A stretch of DNA of 38,521 bases from SHLJ01 sp041618535 (GTDB lineage: Bacteria; Bacteroidota; Bacteroidia; Flavobacteriales; Flavobacteriaceae). This document shows positions 17,733 to 25,215 of this stretch, one piece after another; the first letter of the stretch is position 1; each line of letters begins with the position of its first letter. The translations under genes were made by a program, and so were the position numbers. Location of the stretch: assembly GCA_041618535.1 (NCBI GenBank), contig JBFKFP010000007.1, positions 1 through 38,521 of the forward strand. Direction: 5' to 3'. The notes below the pieces were generated by a model that saw only the letters and a program-made list of their open reading frames with translations, made no database searches and was not told where the DNA came from.

Positions 17733-18450
17733 TATTCAATTCCGGTATTTTAAAAGGCACTTTGCAGATGTCTCCTTTTTGAAGATCCTCATAACGCATA
17801 ACAATTTCATCCCCCGTCTTTGTCACCTGGGTCACGCTGGTTGTGCGCACATGGCCGCGGTCTATAATTACTCCGAAATTTGAATTTTCCTCACCCCCTA
17901 TATGGTGAAATTCCCATATGGATTCAGGATGTTGTTTGTTTTGGGAGACGAATCTAGAAAACCAACTTAATCTCGCCTCTTTCATCGCATCGTTGTAGAG
18001 AGATGAAGACGACCAAATCCTTTTTTCCTCCGTAATTTTTCTCAGGTGTTTTTCTTCCGAATCCCATACCCATTCCAGGACCTCCAGGTTCGAATCCCAT
18101 TTCAAAATTATCATGGTAAAGGGTTCAACATTCTTTAAATCGATGTCCTCTAAAGTTTGAATTAACCTGTCTGTTACCAGCAAAGATTTTGCTATTTGTC
18201 CACGACTTAGCTTGTAAGGAGGATATCTTTCATGCTTTTTGAAAGCCCCATTCAGTACACAAACCAATCTCTTCCTGTCGCTAAGTCCGATCCAGGTTCC
18301 TCCTGCTCGGCTGTCTTTCGGGTAAAGCAGGAAACTACTTTCTTCAGCATATATTCTAGGATTATGGGTAATGCGATCAGGAGCTTCATCCCGATTGGTG
18401 GTCAGGATAAAATCATTATCTGATAGACGAAATAAACTTACTGTGCACAT
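17725..18450 (-). CDS. NRDE family (TANGO2-like) protein
   Basis: A 241-residue member of the NRDE/TANGO2 family. I took the start at 18450, giving the N-terminus MCTVSLFRL; after methionine removal Cys2 would be exposed as in N-terminal-nucleophile hydrolases. The family motif TTNRDE lies at about residues 16-21, and the downstream YPKDSRAGGTWIGLSDRKR segment is also diagnostic. The human homologue affects Golgi organisation and haem or lipid handling; no bacterial substrate is settled. It is followed in overlap by the putative papain-fold gene. The start three codons upstream is possible but would hide the cysteine. Confidence 0.9.
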   Translation of the reverse strand: MCTVSLFRLSDNDFILTTNRDEAPDRITHNPRIYAEESSFLLYPKDSRAGGTWIGLSDRKRLVCVLNGAFKKHERYPPYKLSRGQIAKSLLVTDRLIQTLEDIDLKNVEPFTMIILKWDSNLEVLEWVWDSEEKHLRKITEEKRIWSSSSLYNDAMKEARLSWFSRFVSQNKQHPESIWEFHHIGGEENSNFGVIIDRGHVRTTSVTQVTKTGDEIVMRYEDLQKGDICKVPFKIPELNNV

Positions 18451-18551
18451 GCCAGACATAGTCAGGATAGACCTTGGAAACTTACAAAAAAAATATTCAA
18501 TCCTGAACCATCATAACATGAAACCACTCATGCTTAATGTTGAAAAAACCG

Positions 18552-18559
18552 TAACTTTG
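18552..18559 (+). promoter_or_regulatory. putative -7 box for pruA
   Basis: TAACTTTG matches TAnnTTTG, 42 bases before the pruA start, in the divergent gap with the NRDE gene. The preceding 30 bases have TTG only at a short spacing, so -33 is not assigned. Confidence 0.4.
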
Positions 18560-18601
18560 CAGCTCAAAAATCGAACACAACTGAAAAATATCTAAAACAT
18601 T

Positions 18602-20233
18602 ATGGCATCAGGATTTTATAAAGTACCCAAGGCTGTGAATGAGCCGGTAAAATCGTATGCGCCGGGAAGCGCCGAAAAGGAGGAATTATTGTCGACCTAC
18701 AGTGAAATGTACAATTCACATGTAGATATTCCATTCTATATTGGAGCTCATGAGATCCGGACCGGTAACACGGTAGACATTCATCCTCCTCATGATCATA
18801 AACACACTGTTGGATGCTTTCATCTCGCTGAAAAAAAACATATAGAAGATGCTGTAAATACAGCCCTGGAAGCCCGGAAGAAATGGGCGGCCACTCCCTG
18901 GCAGGACCGTGCTGCCATATTCCTTAAAGCAGCTGAGCTGTTAGCCGGACCTTACCGGTCTAAACTGAATGCTGCCACTATGATAGGGCAATCGAAAAAT
19001 GTATTCCAGGCCGAGATCGATTCAGCCTGTGAACTGATAGATTTTTTCAGGTTCAATGCTGAATTCATGACCGAGATTTACAGCAATCAACCTGAGTCTT
19101 CTCCCGGAATCTGGAACCGGATGGAGTACAGACCGCTGGAAGGGTTTATATATGCCATAACCCCATTTAATTTTACATCAATAGCTGGAAACCTGCCAGC
19201 CTCTCCTGCCATGATGGGTAACGTGGTAATTTGGAAACCTGCGCGTACACAGATCTATTCGGCCCAGGTCATTATGGATTTGTTCAAAGAAGCCGGTTTA
19301 CCTGACGGGGTCATAAATATGGTCACCGGAAATTCTTCTGTGATCACGGAGGTATTGCTGGACAATAAATATTTTGCAGGGATCCATTTTACAGGGTCAA
19401 CCGGAGTTTTCAACAGCTTCTGGGAACAGATAGGCAGGAATGTAAACAAGGGTAAATATTTGTCCTATCCCAGGATAGTGGGAGAAACCGGAGGAAAGGA
19501 TTTTGTCTGGATGCATCCAAGTGCAGATTCAAAGCAGGTAGCCACGGCTCTCTCGAGGGGCGCCTTTGAATTCCAGGGACAAAAATGTTCTGCGGCCTCA
19601 AGGGCATATATTCCGGAAAGCAAATGGGATAAGGTCAGGGAATACCTCCTTGAGGATATCGGATCTTTCAAAATGGGAAGCCCGGATGACACCTCCAACT
19701 TTATCAATGCCGTAATTGATGAACGCGCCTTTGACAAACTCTCGGCCTACATTGAAGAGGCGAAATCAGCAAAAGATGCGGAAGTCATTATCGGCGGAAA
19801 CTGCGACAAGTCTGTAGGGTATTTTATTGAACCTACGGTGATTTTAACAACGAACCCGAAGTACGAAACCATGTGTACTGAATTATTCGGGCCCGTGCTA
19901 ACCATATATGTCTACAAAGATGATGAATGGGAAAGCACGCTGGAGCTTGTTGATCAAACGTCTGAATATGCTCTTACGGGTGCCATTTTCAGTGCAGATC
20001 GCTATGTGATAGATCAGGCAACCAACGCACTTGAAAACGCCGCCGGAAACTTTTATATCAATGATAAACCAACCGGAGCCGTAGTTGGTCAACAGCCATT
20101 TGGCGGTGCGAGGGGTTCCGGGACCAATGATAAAGCCGGATCTGTCTGGAATTTGTTGAGATGGGTTTCTAACAGGACCATCAAGGAAAATTTTGTTCCA
20201 CCAACAGATTACAGGTACCCATTCCTTGGATAA
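18602..20233 (+). CDS. pruA: L-glutamate gamma-semialdehyde dehydrogenase
   Basis: Oxidises glutamate gamma-semialdehyde (in equilibrium with pyrroline-5-carboxylate) to glutamate with NAD+, the second step of proline catabolism. The protein has 543 residues, single function: no proline dehydrogenase domain, so PutA is encoded elsewhere. The catalytic Cys329 lies in FQGQKCSAASRAYIP; the general base Glu is in VGETGGKDF (near residue 295). TPFNFTSIAGNLP and GSTGVF are NAD-binding landmarks; GAVVGQQPFGGARGSGTNDKAG near the C-terminus is typical of the P5CDH group. It is monocistronic, bounded by a strong terminator. Confidence 0.96.
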   Translation: MASGFYKVPKAVNEPVKSYAPGSAEKEELLSTYSEMYNSHVDIPFYIGAHEIRTGNTVDIHPPHDHKHTVGCFHLAEKKHIEDAVNTALEARKKWAATPWQDRAAIFLKAAELLAGPYRSKLNAATMIGQSKNVFQAEIDSACELIDFFRFNAEFMTEIYSNQPESSPGIWNRMEYRPLEGFIYAITPFNFTSIAGNLPASPAMMGNVVIWKPARTQIYSAQVIMDLFKEAGLPDGVINMVTGNSSVITEVLLDNKYFAGIHFTGSTGVFNSFWEQIGRNVNKGKYLSYPRIVGETGGKDFVWMHPSADSKQVATALSRGAFEFQGQKCSAASRAYIPESKWDKVREYLLEDIGSFKMGSPDDTSNFINAVIDERAFDKLSAYIEEAKSAKDAEVIIGGNCDKSVGYFIEPTVILTTNPKYETMCTELFGPVLTIYVYKDDEWESTLELVDQTSEYALTGAIFSADRYVIDQATNALENAAGNFYINDKPTGAVVGQQPFGGARGSGTNDKAGSVWNLLRWVSNRTIKENFVPPTDYRYPFLG

Positions 20234-20234
20234 T

Positions 20235-20268
20235 AAAAAATCTACCCGGGCTTGTCCCGGGTTTTTTA
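20235..20268 (+). terminator. intrinsic terminator after pruA
   Basis: A GC-rich 7-bp stem, ACCCGGG (20244-20250) and CCCGGGT (20256-20262), with a 5-base loop and a following run of T, is preceded by an A run. It begins just after the pruA stop and may act for both strands. Confidence 0.88.
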
Positions 20269-20383
20269 TTCTAATTCGGGTTAAAATCTATTATGTAGAT
20301 ACCCTTCATGTGTTTGTATAACCATAAGTGTTGGAACAAATCTCAACAGCTTTACAAGGCAGGCTTTTATCTTATCTATTTAT

Positions 20384-21454
20384 TCAGAACTCGGTAAGGC
20401 CATATTCGCTGAGAACGATCTCCCAATCCTTACTTTCAACAATAGTGAGGATGCGTCTTGAAACTCTTGTTTCCAACTCCCGTTTTAACGGGGTTATTCC
20501 AAAGGCATAAAATTGAACATCGAATTTGAGAGGTAAAATAGAGACCTCCGATATGCTGGAATCCTTATCGATGCGATATCTGAGCAATGGTTCGTCATAA
20601 ACAAAGGCCTCAACCTTACCATTTTGCATAGCTGAAAGGCCTTCATGAACGCTTTCAAATTCAGAGATATTCCGAAAAAAATGTGATTTCAGGAATTTGA
20701 CTGAACTGGAATTACTCACAGTTCCAACCTTTTTATTCTTGAAGGAATCAAAGTTTTCAGATGTAGAGCTCAGTTCATTCACCGTTAAACTGGAAGCGAT
20801 GCTCGCCGTAAGGCCAGATATAAACAACAATCCGATAAACATCAGGGCCAGGGCTATTATTTTTCCTGCACTGCTTTTGGGAGCCTTGTCGCCGTAACCA
20901 ACAGTTGTAAGGGTAACGGCAGACCACCATAAACCATCCCAAACCCCTCTTATTCCCGTTCTGAAATGCTCAGGGTTTTTACGCCTTTCAAAATACCATC
21001 CCAGCAATCCAAAGATAAATATCAAAAGAATGAGTCCCGTGAACCCCCTTAGAAAATTGATATTGAAGAAACCGCTGACAAAATTCAGGAAGCGTTGCAG
21101 TGAGGACGTTTTTGGCACCGCCACAGTAGAATATGAGGCGAAGTAAGGATCGGTGAAGCTGATCGTCTTTCTTCTTCCTGAAGTAATTGTAAGTGGGTTA
21201 ATACAGAGATCGAGCTGTCCCGATTCTAGCGCGGGAAAAAGTTCAGGAAAGGGCATTTCAACCAGTTTATAAACCAGTTGTTCATCATTGGCAACCTTCT
21301 TCCAGAGCCATGCGTTGATACCTGTTAAATCTTCACCATTCTTGATCAAGAAAGGAGGTGCTTCTGCATAACCTATTAGCAGTGTATCGGTTGCCCCGGC
21401 CTCCTGGGCTTCAGCAGAAAACACAAGTATTAAAAAGATTAAATAAAACCTCAT
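20384..21454 (-). CDS. prokaryotic ionotropic glutamate receptor-like potassium channel
   Basis: A 356-residue ligand-gated channel of GluR0 architecture: signal peptide (1-16), lobe 1 of a periplasmic binding domain (about 24-115, with TSGRRKTISFTDPY at 91-104 carrying the amino-acid-binding Arg), TM1 (138-154), pore loop with the K+-selectivity filter TVGYGD at 184-189, TM2 (198-223), then lobe 2 (about 230-356) with FVYDEPLL. SGLTASIASSLT at 213-224 sits where animal receptors have SYTANLAAF. The likely ligand is an amino acid and the ion K+; both are inferred. It is leftward, upstream of no clear partner, 50 bases from rsmG. Confidence 0.9.
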   Translation of the reverse strand: MRFYLIFLILVFSAEAQEAGATDTLLIGYAEAPPFLIKNGEDLTGINAWLWKKVANDEQLVYKLVEMPFPELFPALESGQLDLCINPLTITSGRRKTISFTDPYFASYSTVAVPKTSSLQRFLNFVSGFFNINFLRGFTGLILLIFIFGLLGWYFERRKNPEHFRTGIRGVWDGLWWSAVTLTTVGYGDKAPKSSAGKIIALALMFIGLLFISGLTASIASSLTVNELSSTSENFDSFKNKKVGTVSNSSSVKFLKSHFFRNISEFESVHEGLSAMQNGKVEAFVYDEPLLRYRIDKDSSISEVSILPLKFDVQFYAFGITPLKRELETRVSRRILTIVESKDWEIVLSEYGLTEF

Positions 21455-21504
21455 TTTTAAGAATTTAATCTAAAATACAATAAAAATATGGTGGAAAGCG
21501 GTGA

Positions 21505-22122
21505 CTACAAGCCGAGGTGAACCACCTTCTTGGTTTCAAAAAACGGTTCATCAAAATAATTGGATATGGGAAAGATAACAGCATTTGGAAATTGGCTTAA
21601 TTCTTCTTTTAGATCACCACCCTTTAAGTATAAGATGCCATTCTGCAGGCTGTTGAATCCATCTGTTCTGATTTTTTTTCCCACCCAGCTAACAAATCGA
21701 GGCATGGCAGTCACTGCCCGGCTTACCACAAAATCATAAGACCCAACGATCTCCTGTGCCCGGCAATGAGTAGTGATCACATTTTGCAAGCCGATAGCAT
21801 CTCTAACCTCGTCTACCACCTTGATCTTTTTTTGAATACTGTCTACCAGATGGAACGAAACCTCTGGAAAAAGGATAGCCAGCGGAATGCCCGGAAAACC
21901 CCCACCAGTACCAACGTCAAGCACTTTGGTCCCGGGTTCAAAGGAAATAACTTTTGCTATGGCAAGGGAGTGCAGGACATGACGTTCATAGAGATGTTCG
22001 ATATCCTTTCTTGAGATAACATTGATCCTGCTGTTCCAATAGGTGTAAAGCCCTGATAATTTCTCTAATTTAGAGTATTGCTCAGAACTCAACCCGGGAA
22101 AGTTTTTCCGAAGTATTTCCAC
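21505..22122 (-). CDS. rsmG: 16S rRNA (guanine(527)-N7)-methyltransferase
   Basis: Methylates N7 of G527 in 16S rRNA in the 30S subunit. The protein has 205 residues, the usual length (E. coli 207). SAM-binding motif I is LDVGTGGGFPGIPLA at about 68-82, followed by FHLVDSIQKKIKVV and the catalytic-region VVSRAVTAMP. The N-terminal helix bundle has LYTYWNSRINVISRKD. The start codon is GTG at 22120-22122. A minus-strand TATTTTTG at 22139-22146 lies only 16 bases upstream, so the 5' leader would be very short. Confidence 0.95.
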   Translation of the reverse strand: MEILRKNFPGLSSEQYSKLEKLSGLYTYWNSRINVISRKDIEHLYERHVLHSLAIAKVISFEPGTKVLDVGTGGGFPGIPLAILFPEVSFHLVDSIQKKIKVVDEVRDAIGLQNVITTHCRAQEIVGSYDFVVSRAVTAMPRFVSWVGKKIRTDGFNSLQNGILYLKGGDLKEELSQFPNAVIFPISNYFDEPFFETKKVVHLGL

Positions 22123-22203
22123 AACTCGAGAATTTCAACAAAAATAGGGGAAATTGTGTGCATAATTAATCATTTTGCCATCACTTCCGTTATAATAATT
22201 AGC

Positions 22204-22211
22204 TATATTTG
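22204..22211 (+). promoter_or_regulatory. putative -7 box for the desaturase gene
   Basis: TATATTTG matches TAnnTTTG, 33 bases before the start. A TTTG at 22174-22177 lies 26 bases upstream, longer than the usual spacing. Confidence 0.4.
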
Positions 22212-22244
22212 TCGATCATATAATTATAAAATCACTATAAGAAT

Positions 22245-23351
22245 ATGCCTTTACAATCCCCAACGATCACCTTTTCCAGAGCTGATTCCGCAATGTTTTT
22301 CAGGACTCTGAATAAGCGTGTAAACAACTATTTTAGGGAAAATAACATTAAAAAAACCGGGAATTGGATATTGTGGATCAAAACCGCCGTAATGTTCGGA
22401 CTGTTTTTTACTCCCTATTTTATCATTCTCACTCTTGATCTCCCGGGCTGGTTTCAATTGCTTCTGACCATTGTTATGGGAATAGGGATGGCTGGCGTTG
22501 GAATGAATGTCATGCACGACAGCAATCATGGATCCTATTCGAACAAGGCTTGGATAAATCGGCTGATGGGAAGCAGTATATATATTATGGCCGGTAATGT
22601 TTACAACTGGAAAGTCCAGCATAATGTTCTGCATCATACCTACACAAATATTCACGGTCATGATGAGGATATGGATGCAGGTCAGCTTCTTAGATTTTCA
22701 AAACACGCCGAATGGAAATGGTACCATCGCTTTCAACACTATTATTCTTTCGTGCTTTATGGACTTCTTACTATAAATTGGGCCATCATGACAGATTTCA
22801 AGCAGATGACCCGTTACATGAAACGCAATCTTTCCTACGGCAAAATGCCGGATCCGGTATCCAACTGGAGTAAGCTGGTAATTTCGAAAATCGCTTTGGT
22901 TGCGATATGGATTATTATCCCCATTCTTGTCCTTGATATAGCATGGTGGAAGGTATTGCTTGGATTTTTTATCATGCATTACACCGCCGGTTTAATTCTT
23001 AGTGTGGTATTTCAATTAGCACATATAATGGATGAGGCGGAAATGCCGCTTCCAGAGAATAACGGAACAATTAAAAATTCTTGGGCCATTCATCAGTTAA
23101 AGACCACGGTCAACTTTTCAACCAGGAATAAACTGGTAAACTGGTTTACAGGAGGCCTTAATCACCAGGTGGAACACCACATCTTTCCCAATATCAGTCA
23201 TGTGCATTACAGCAGGATTTCCAAGATCGTACGGGAAACGGCAAGAGAATTCAATTTGCCATATAATGAATATAAATCAACGCGGCAGGCCATTACTGCG
23301 CATTTCAGGTTTTTAAGAGAAATGGGTATGAACCCATCACTACAATACTAA
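22245..23351 (+). CDS. membrane fatty acid desaturase
   Basis: A 368-residue di-iron membrane desaturase acting on acyl chains (lipid or acyl-CoA). The three histidine boxes are HDSNH at 91-95, HNVLHH at 126-131 and HQVEHH at 307-312. The final QVEHH with following IFPNISHVHY is typical of front-end or linoleoyl-type (delta-6-like) desaturases. Hydrophobic helices lie at about 45-65, 70-90, 165-185 and 215-255. There is no cytochrome b5 fusion. The stop TAA shares its last base with the ATG of the aminotransferase gene (TAATG), implying coupling. Regiospecificity cannot be read from sequence. Confidence 0.92.
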   Translation: MPLQSPTITFSRADSAMFFRTLNKRVNNYFRENNIKKTGNWILWIKTAVMFGLFFTPYFIILTLDLPGWFQLLLTIVMGIGMAGVGMNVMHDSNHGSYSNKAWINRLMGSSIYIMAGNVYNWKVQHNVLHHTYTNIHGHDEDMDAGQLLRFSKHAEWKWYHRFQHYYSFVLYGLLTINWAIMTDFKQMTRYMKRNLSYGKMPDPVSNWSKLVISKIALVAIWIIIPILVLDIAWWKVLLGFFIMHYTAGLILSVVFQLAHIMDEAEMPLPENNGTIKNSWAIHQLKTTVNFSTRNKLVNWFTGGLNHQVEHHIFPNISHVHYSRISKIVRETAREFNLPYNEYKSTRQAITAHFRFLREMGMNPSLQY

Positions 23352-24553
23352 TGGACACCTTGATGCAACCACTATCTGAACGAATCAATCGTTTGTCAAC
23401 GTCTCAGACCTTGGCCATGGCAGCTAAGGCAAGAGAACTTCGTGAGCTAGGAAAGGACGTTATCGGCTTAAGCTTAGGAGAGCCTGATTTTAATACTCCC
23501 GATTTCATTAAAGAAGCGGCGATAAGAGCAATAGAGGAAAATTATAATTCTTACACCCCGGTTGACGGATACAAAGAGCTGAAACTAGCCATTATAGAGA
23601 AATTCAGACGTGATAACCAGCTTCATTATGAACTGCCTCAAATAGTTGTTTCTACCGGAGCGAAGCAATCACTGGCTAACGTTGCCATGGTGATGTTGAA
23701 TCCGGGTGACGAGGTGATCCTGCCCTGCCCGTATTGGGTCAGCTACAAGGAAATTGTCAAGCTGGCTGAAGGCACCCCTGTTGAGATCAAAACTTCTATT
23801 GAAACCGATTTCAAGATGACACCTGAACAGCTCAGGTCTGCCATTACTCCGAGAACGAGAATGCTTTGGTTCAGTTCTCCCTGCAACCCGAGTGGTTCTG
23901 TTTACAGCAGAGAGGAGCTGGCAGGAATTGTTGAGGTACTCAATGATCACCCTGATATATATGTGGTATCAGATGAAATCTATGAGCATATCAATTTTAT
24001 AGGAGAACATTACAGCATCGCCAGATTCGAAAGCATGTATGACCGTACAATTACGGTAAATGGGGTTTCCAAAGCCTTTGCCATGACTGGCTGGCGTATA
24101 GGATTTATAGGTGCGCCGGCATGGATTGCACGTGCATGCAACAAAATGCAGGGTCAAATTACCAGCGGGGCCAATTGCATAGCGCAAAGGGCTGTTATCA
24201 CTGCCATGGAAGCCGATCCCTCCACAATTGATTATATGGTTGAGGAATTCAGCCAAAGACGTGATCTCATCCTCGATCTTTTGCATGAAATCCCGGGTTT
24301 CAAATCGAACACTCCAGGAGGCGCTTTTTATGTTTTCCCTGATGTATCCTATTTCTTTGGAAAGGAGTTAAACGGACATCCGATCAGGAATGCAACCGAT
24401 TTTTCAATGTATCTGTTAGAAGAGGCTCTGGTAGCAACTGTTACAGGAGAGGCATTTGGCGACCCGAATTGCATAAGGATCTCCTATGCCGCCTCCAAGG
24501 AACAAATCATAGAGGCGATAAGGCGTATCAAGGATGCGGTAAGCATGGCCTGA
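23351..24553 (+). CDS. PLP-dependent aminotransferase, aspartate-type (class I)
   Basis: A 400-residue fold-type I aminotransferase close to bacterial aspartate aminotransferases of subgroup I-gamma. The PLP Schiff-base lysine is Lys241 in NGVSKAFAMTGWRIG; SPCNPSG at 176-182, YVVSDEIYEH at 204-213 (PLP-binding Asp and Tyr) and SLGEPDFNTP at 41-50 complete the signature. The C-terminal NCIRISYAASKEQI carries the substrate carboxylate Arg. The start overlaps the desaturase stop; a second ATG at residue 5 is possible. The linkage to a desaturase has no obvious metabolic reason. Confidence 0.93.
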   Translation: MDTLMQPLSERINRLSTSQTLAMAAKARELRELGKDVIGLSLGEPDFNTPDFIKEAAIRAIEENYNSYTPVDGYKELKLAIIEKFRRDNQLHYELPQIVVSTGAKQSLANVAMVMLNPGDEVILPCPYWVSYKEIVKLAEGTPVEIKTSIETDFKMTPEQLRSAITPRTRMLWFSSPCNPSGSVYSREELAGIVEVLNDHPDIYVVSDEIYEHINFIGEHYSIARFESMYDRTITVNGVSKAFAMTGWRIGFIGAPAWIARACNKMQGQITSGANCIAQRAVITAMEADPSTIDYMVEEFSQRRDLILDLLHEIPGFKSNTPGGAFYVFPDVSYFFGKELNGHPIRNATDFSMYLLEEALVATVTGEAFGDPNCIRISYAASKEQIIEAIRRIKDAVSMA

Positions 24554-24614
24554 AATGGCAATAGCCATGCATCTTTCCGATTACATGGCCACTGCGCAGC
24601 ACTTACTCCTAAAT

Positions 24615-24660
24615 AATAAATGATCAACATTTATTCGTTTCCATCCAGGAATCAATCCTG
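24615..24660. repeat. two hairpins with the same ATCAA loop between convergent genes
   Basis: First an AT-rich 8-bp stem, AATAAATG (24615-24622) and CATTTATT (24628-24635), then a 5-bp stem CAGGA/TCCTG (24646-24660), each with loop ATCAA. They lie in the 231-base gap after the aminotransferase and before the end of the leftward small gene. They may contribute to termination on either strand, but neither has a classical T run. Otherwise I see nothing in this gap. Confidence 0.4.
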
Positions 24661-24784
24661 AATTTGATATTTTGAGTCCTTTCCTGTTTCAGTTTTAAGT
24701 TAGGATTGGATCTTTTTCTGAAAGTTCAAGGGTGTTTGAGTGATCTGCTCATAACAACCGTCTGACTTTTAACGACCTCCTCAT

Positions 24785-25042
24785 TTAAAGAAGCACTACT
24801 GCCAAAACAATTGCAAATACTGAAAGTTTTATCAGGGTGGCAGCATCGGAAGTGAAATGATACTGATAGCTCTTAACACGTTGTCTTGTTGCGAATATTG
24901 AAGTTGGTTTAGAATTGAAGAAGTTATGTTTAGCGACTTTCTTGAAATCTGAATTCAATATGCCTTCATATGTTTCTATCAAAGGTACTTCCTCCCGGAT
25001 TGGCATAGTCTCGATCACCTTGTTAAGAACTATTGATTTCAT
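24785..25042 (-). CDS. small protein with C-terminal membrane anchor
   Basis: An 85-residue protein of unknown function. A polar N-terminal part (MKSIVLNKVIETMPIREE) and a central basic segment with FATRQRVKSYQYHF precede a single hydrophobic stretch at about 68-85 that ends at the very C-terminus, so it is tail-anchored with a cytoplasmic head if it inserts as usual. No motif is recognised. Codon pattern and a clean ATG support it as a real gene. It lies 173 bases downstream of trkH on the same strand, but separated by a hairpin. Confidence 0.6.
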   Translation of the reverse strand: MKSIVLNKVIETMPIREEVPLIETYEGILNSDFKKVAKHNFFNSKPTSIFATRQRVKSYQYHFTSDAATLIKLSVFAIVLAVVLL

Positions 25043-25131
25043 GACGTGAATTTTAATTGATTACGCATATATGACGCCGATATCATATTTTCGTTACATC
25101 CTGTATCGCAAGTATATCGTGGGATACAAGC

Positions 25132-25149
25132 TATTTCCTTCGGGAAATA
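25132..25149. repeat. hairpin with UUCG tetraloop
   Basis: A perfect 7-bp stem TATTTCC/GGAAATA encloses TTCG on the plus strand, giving the very stable C(UUCG)G loop; on the minus strand the loop is CGAA. It lies 67 bases after the trkH stop and 90 bases before the small gene. No T run follows on either strand, so the role (weak terminator or 3' end stabiliser) is open. The rest of the 25043-25215 gap shows nothing definite. Confidence 0.45.
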
Positions 25150-25215
25150 TCATTAATACTGATAGTTCGGGAAAATGTTAAAATTTTGAGAATTCAGTTT
25201 CTGTGATCAAAAACC

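Noticed and set aside
24555..24568. ATGGC/GCCAT mini-hairpin just after the aminotransferase stop
   Set aside because: A five-bp stem without a following T run is expected by chance.
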